In this document: piece by piece, positions 59,631 through 64,000 of the stretch
How the letters are laid out: every line of letters starts with the position of its first letter
Position numbering within the stretch: position 1 is the first letter of the stretch
Assembly: GCF_024586455.1 (NCBI RefSeq)
Contig: NC_065921.1
Location: forward strand, 10,943,401-11,007,400
Direction of reading: 5' to 3'
Length of the DNA: 64,000 nucleotides
Source: Bactrocera neohumeralis
Lineage: Eukaryota > Arthropoda > Insecta > Diptera > Tephritidae
The notes under the pieces: generated by a model
The model's input: only the letters and a program-made list of their open reading frames with translations
Databases searched by the model: none
What the model was told of the DNA's origin: nothing
Made by a program: the position numbers and the translations under genes

Positions 59631-61120
59631 TTTTCATCAGTTGAAGAGGTCGAAGGTCGTTTAGAACTATCTCTCGACAGTCTTTGAAGGCTTTGTATCA
59701 CTCGTTGGCTTGTGTTTTTGATAAAACTGAATCAGCGTAAACCTTTTTCAATATTTGCAACGATTCCGCACTTGAAATTTGGTTAAAAATAAAAGTTTTG
59801 AGACAAATTCCTTGTTTTATATTTTCGTCTTATTTTTTTTTTTATAATCAAACTCTTCGATAGATCGCCTTCATATTTGGCATAGTAATTAAGGACAGTC
59901 CTACCAACTTATCAAAATGTTGAAATATCATTTACCCAGGTAACTAAGTTTTAAGTTCAGGGTGTTTTTTTGTCACAATGTATCTGAGTTAAGCCGTACG
60001 GGTGCATATTTCTTCAGTTTTCTTGATTTTGTTGTTATGATCGCCAAAAAGTCTTACGGCATAACCCTTGCAAACAGCGGAGGTCTTATTCATGTTAACA
60101 TATTACCATACAGATGGTCTTTCACTTCTCAATTACCTTAGAATGACTGAATATGTTTGCTTTTTATACTAATTGTCATCAGATATAACATTAATTGTTT
60201 ATAGGTACAACGTCGGACACTCAAGAAATTTTTTATGTTTTTATTAATAGTATTTCGGGCAACGATTATTTGAATCCGATGTACAGGTTAGGGATGAAAG
60301 AAAGAACTAGGTTCGATCCCTTTACGACCGAAATAAAGAAGTACCGACGAGGGAGATATGGTTAGGAAGTAGCTAGCAGAGAAGTGGGAGTGAGCTTTTT
60401 TACAGATGTAGCAATTTTTGTGGGAGGAGGAGAACATTTTCAAAAACTATAATTTTATGCGTCCTGACCATTCATAAGTGTTTCAAACAGCAGGTTTCTG
60501 TTAACAAGGTAGCTGTAGATCTACATGGCGGAGGTACTTTGAACTTATAAGGACATAGTTAAGGAACGCCGAGGCTGACAAGGGCAGCGTGTTACTTCAT
60601 TATTACTCTAGTATGGGTGCTACCGAACGAAATCGCTATTGTAAACATGACAAGCTTGCAAGAAAAGATAATTTAAGTGAAACCAGAGTATGTTTTAATT
60701 GACCTAAGCCAAATCCGTGCTAGCCAGAATCATTGCTCTGCACTTCCTTCTTGACAGTTTCACCTATTCAAGGTCAAGGCTGAAGCGAGTTAATTAGGAA
60801 CGATAGAAATAAAACATTTCTTCAAGTTTGTAATCGTTTTAAAGAAATATGATATTTAACTAAACAAGTTTTCCGGCTTTATTGCCTAATGATGCTCACT
60901 TTGATGCATTAAAAATAAGCTTACAACAAGTTAAGTTCCTTTGATGAATGGCTGCTTTTCAAGGTAATGCATTGTATGCATTTAAAAAAAAATTAAGCTG
61001 CTTGCTTTCGCAGCGCAAAAATTACCCAATTCTTGGAAAAATTACTAAAACTATAAAAAGATCAAAATTGATAACGTTTGTACGGCAAAATATGCACAAA
61101 TGTGGTTTTATTTAGTTGCG
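59631..61120. other. No gene recognised
   Basis: AT-rich to moderate composition. A T-loop-like word 'ggttcgatccc' near 60309 is not backed by a cloverleaf. No exon supported. Confidence 0.45.
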
Positions 61121-61124
61121 CTTA

Positions 61125-61262
61125 CCCAATCTGTTGCTCTTCGTCCGAAATGCCGCAATTTTACTTGTTTATATATCCATTGTGCCAGAAATGGGCTTCA
61201 CCGCCGAACAAAATGCGGCTCGAAAACGTCGGATCTTTTTGGAACTTTTCAAGAGCCCATAG
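61125..61262 (-). mobile_element. Fragment of the GGGTGATCC-TIR family
   Basis: 'ttgctcttcgtccgaaatgc' and 'gccagaaatgggctt..accg' through 'cttttcaagagcc' match 55649-55775 of the longest copy. No ends are present. It lies about 240 bp upstream of the TATA box of gene 6. Confidence 0.7.
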
Positions 61263-61397
61263 AAAATAAATACAACTTATTACTGGGATCAAGCATACGT
61301 GAATCATAGCTGTCTGCATTCTAACTTGGCTTGTGGGGAAGACTATAAGAACGTCACACTTTAATAGGAGAATTAACTGATAAATAAAGTCGAAAAC

Positions 61398-61412
61398 GCT
61401 CAATCAAAATTA
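61398..61412 (+). promoter_or_regulatory. Upstream CTCAATCAAAATT block, gene 6
   Basis: GCTCAATCAAAATT, 132 bp upstream of the predicted start, as in gene 5. A further shared word 'cgtcaca' lies about 40-60 bp further upstream in both genes. Confidence 0.55.
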
Positions 61413-61498
61413 TCTGAACAGTAGAAGGCAAATTGTATACACAGCCAGACATACAACAATAGTTTGCAAAATGTGTGAATTCAATTTCTATAAAAGAC

Positions 61499-61535
61499 AA
61501 AATTAAAATTTTGAAACTCATTACCTTACAAGTAA
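61499..61535 (+). promoter_or_regulatory. Core promoter of TsetseEP-like gene 3
   Basis: TATAAAAG is at 61499-61506 and initiator TCATTA begins at 61528 (start A about 61530), 31 bp apart, with a 30-base leader to the ATG at 61560. Confidence 0.85.
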
Positions 61536-61559
61536 CCGTGAAGTAAAGAAGACAACAAC

Positions 61560-62291
61560 ATGCAACCTGCAACTTTAGCAATTTTCGCTCTGGCACTCAT
61601 TGGCACCACAGTGGTAAGTTCAAATAAATAATATATTACTTTCTTACTAGAAAACATATTAAATTTCACAGGCTGGACCGCTCACCTCAGTTGCCAGAGC
61701 TAAGGCTGACAATGCTATACTCAACTTGCTCGCCGAATCCAATTTATTAGGTTCCGCAGCTGATCCTGCAATCACTACCGAATGCTTCAACCATTTTATG
61801 CCAATCTTAAATCAAATTTCCACCAACTTCTCGTTGCAATATGAGCAATGTGTTAGCGTGGCCACACAAGCCACAGCGAATCTCACTACCTCAGCTGCGC
61901 AGGGTCGTGCAACTTTCGTGAATGAGACCACTGCTATGTGCAGTGCTTTCACCTCCTGCAACAGTGACAGCGACAACTTGGACTTCTTCAACTGTTACGC
62001 CGCAGCTGTAAGACTTTTTGAAGATTAAAACTTTGTTTTTTGTATTCATTAGTTTACTATTCTTTTAACTAGGCATCTGCTGATGTCAATGAGATCTATA
62101 ATCTGTCTGCAGACGCTTCGAATGCCGCCATTTCGCTTAAAGGTGGACTGCAGCAAATCAAGGATACTGAGAAAATCTGCACTAACAACGCTCAGCTCAC
62201 ATATACTGAGCAGACCTCTGAGACTTATAAGGAACTGAATGCTTGTTTTGTCAATGGTTTACCAATCGCTACGACTGTTGCTGATAATTAA
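61560..62291 (+). CDS. TsetseEP (DUF725)-like secreted protein 3
   Basis: Three exons: 61560-61613, 61672-62007 and 62073-62291. Introns are 58 and 65 bp, both phase 0 (CACAG and ACTAG acceptors). The product is 202 residues with signal peptide MQPATLAIFALALIGTTV. Exon 2 opens AGPLTSVARAKAD, and the domain starts ADPAITTECFNHFMPI (Cys56). The other six cysteines are in YEQCV, AMCSAF, TSCN, FFNCY, KICTN and NACFV. Sequons NFS, NLT and NET are all kept. The C-terminal tail after the last Cys is only about 15 residues, the shortest of the three paralogues. It lies about 3.9 kb downstream of gene 5 in the same orientation. AATAAA at 62343-62348 is a likely polyadenylation signal. Secreted, disulphide-bonded; function unknown. 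Confidence 0.9.
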
Positions 62292-63260
62292 GCCAGTACT
62301 TAGGTTTTTCTCGCAGAATTATTTAAAGTACTACGGATGTGAAATAAAAATGTAAACTATAAATATTCTAAATTTGTTGTTAATATATTTATAAACACTC
62401 ATAAACACTGCTCATAATAAAATCCAAATATTTGTTGGCAAATGCATATAATTAGTAGTCTACTTTTAGGCTCTGCAACAGTCACATAAATATATAAAGC
62501 CGTAGCACCACATAGTTAACTGTAAATAAATGAAGATTTCTTTGTCTCGCTAATTTGTTATTAACGAATATAAAATTGTTCGCTTAATATTATGCAACAA
62601 TAATGCATTTGGCTTGTGATATTCGGATATGTATATGGTATACTACCAATACGAGTACAAGGCAACAACCAAGACACTAAATTCACTGCTTATGATGAGT
62701 TTTTGGTCTTCGGTATTTGTTTCTACAGCTATTTTAAATTATGCAGATGTTCAACAAGGAAAAATTGCATAAAAATAAATATTTACATATGTGTATATTA
62801 CGACCAATTGATTTAAATCAAATATTTTATAATCTGAAGGTGATTTAGCAACATGTTTCCAGAAGATAGAACACTCAAAACAGGGGGATGTACTCCTAGT
62901 ATGCGACAAAGTCCATCTGATACTTAAATTAAAGACCTTAATCGGATTCGGAATAGAGTGTTGAGCATTTTAAGACAATTTTAAAACCTCAGTCCGGTTT
63001 CGAATGAAATGTTGGACATACACACTTTCTTGACAGTTTCTAAAGGTCTCCTTAATCCCCAGTTTTTTCACTTTGATAAATTTTATATCATTTTCCTTCA
63101 GTCTTCATCGCTAAAGAGAAGTAAATAATTTATTCCGTAAATCTCGCTTGAGAATTATCTTATAGCGGGTCTGTAGGTATGACTATAAAATCAGTAGATG
63201 GCACCACAACATTAGATTAATTTATAATTTTATTAAAATTTACAACTTTTATTATATGTT
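62292..63260. other. 3' UTR of gene 6 then spacer
   Basis: AATAAA at 62343. The rest is AT-rich with no supported feature. Confidence 0.5.
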
Positions 63261-63261
63261 T

Positions 63262-63449
63262 TATTATGGCATCATGTGATATTGCTGTGATGTAAAGACA
63301 TATGATAAAAAATCATGTGATATCTTTAAGTATAGTGCACCAATTATCGCAATATACTTACCATTTTTATAGAAAAATATCACCTCTTTATAAATATGTA
63401 TATCACATGATGTGCATATCACTTGATGCCATATCACATGATGCATAAT
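63262..63449. mobile_element. Foldback/MITE-like element of about 190 bp
   Basis: The left arm ATTATGGCATCATGTGATAT (from 63262) is the near inverse of the right arm ATATCACATGATGCATAAT (63431-63449). Additional copies of the core (ATCATGTGATAT near 63313, ATATCACATGATG near 63400, CATATCACTTGATG near 63415) make the interior a set of nested inverted repeats. Confidence 0.75.
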
Positions 63450-63537
63450 GAAAGATATAATTATTTATGTAATTTCTTTACAAATATACATCTCAATCAA
63501 TGTAAAGTGGTGTACTTCAATCAGATTAACAAATAAC

Positions 63538-64000
63538 GGGTGATCCAAGTAGATGTATTTTTTCAATGGGCTTGTTTGAGAGATAACGCGTGGGTCGTGT
63601 CAAGTTGTCATGTTTTTTTTATTCAGTATTGTTTGGCATTTTCTCATGGCAAGACTTACGTCTGAACAAAATTTATAAATCCTTAAACTTTAAAAATTCA
63701 CGCTATGGTCAACATAATCGGCCTACTGAGCGTACTATTCACAATACCATCAACCATCTTGAGAGCCAGCAGCCATTACTGGATAATACTCGACCGAAGA
63801 AAATATGGCAGCTGTAGCTGAGAGTGTACACCGTGGAGAGTCGGTGCCTTTCGCAGCAGCTCGGAATGACGTATGAAACGACTTGACGCATTTTACGTCG
63901 AAATCTTAAATTGAAAGCGCACAAAATACAGCTTGTGCAAGAAGCGACATCGCTTAGCTGTATAGGCTCTTGAATCCGGGGAGAACGTAACCGTCAATGG
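63538..64000 (+). mobile_element. GGGTGATCC-TIR family element, cut by window end
   Basis: Begins GGGTGATCCAAGTAGATGTA. Plus-strand frames then read GRPTERTIHNTINHLESQQP (linker after the first HTH), an 'AVAES' block with 'RGESVPFAAARNDV', and KIQLVQE. After that it jumps to ESGENVTVNG at the window edge, so an internal segment is already deleted. It continues beyond 64000. Confidence 0.75.

Noticed and set aside
60305..60320. GGTTCGATCCC resembling a tRNA T-loop
   Set aside because: No acceptor, D or anticodon stems could be folded around it.
63491..63500. CTCAATCAA word similar to the upstream element of genes 4-6
   Set aside because: No initiator, TATA or gene follows; it is probably chance next to the transposon.

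Overview
This window looks like euchromatic, transposon-rich DNA from a higher fly, most likely a tephritid fruit fly. The base composition is AT-rich. The genes have 53-71 bp introns, a TATA box about 31 bp upstream of an insect-type initiator, and protein families typical of Diptera. The mobile DNA is also fly-like: mariner-type elements, Jockey- and R1-type retrotransposons, a BEL/Pao fragment, and a 1 kb element ending in TATACTCTCGCA that I recall as common in tephritids. The species call is inference.

Only six genes can be supported, and all encode small secreted proteins with one plan. Exon 1 is just the signal peptide (18-19 codons), and a phase-0 intron of 53-71 bp follows. (1) 4926-6673 (+) is a mucin-like protein built on Asn-Thr-Thr-Asn-Thr-Pro repeats. 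(2) 24840-25529 (+) has two copies of a four-cysteine module joined by a Ser/Thr linker. (3) 38599-39101 (-) is its paralogue, which has cleanly lost the first module. (4) 50805-51620 (-), (5) 56883-57635 (+) and (6) 61560-62291 (+) are three paralogues with seven conserved cysteines, assigned from recognisable motifs to the fly TsetseEP (DUF725) family.

Layout: 1-4.8 kb holds repeats and a mariner relic; 4.9-6.9 kb the mucin gene; 7-24.7 kb mostly mobile-element relics (mariner, TIR elements, BEL/Pao, R1 and Jockey fragments); 24.8-25.5 kb gene 2; 26.5-27.2 kb a hairpin-forming tandem repeat; 27.2-38.6 kb sparse DNA with non-LTR fragments; 38.6-39.1 kb gene 3; 39.5-50.2 kb mobile elements; 50.8-62.3 kb the TsetseEP-type genes interleaved with mariner relics; 63.2-64 kb a foldback repeat and a mariner-superfamily element cut off by the window end.

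The genes appear to form a co-regulated secretory neighbourhood. Core promoters are alike in five of the six genes, and genes 4-6 share an upstream ACTCAATCAA-type block, at an identical distance from the initiator in genes 5 and 6. The proteins are small disulphide-bonded, glycosylatable extracellular proteins plus a mucin. That fits a secreted gut, salivary or reproductive fluid or matrix, but the sequence does not show the tissue. No tRNA, rRNA, CRISPR array or bacterial-type feature was seen.
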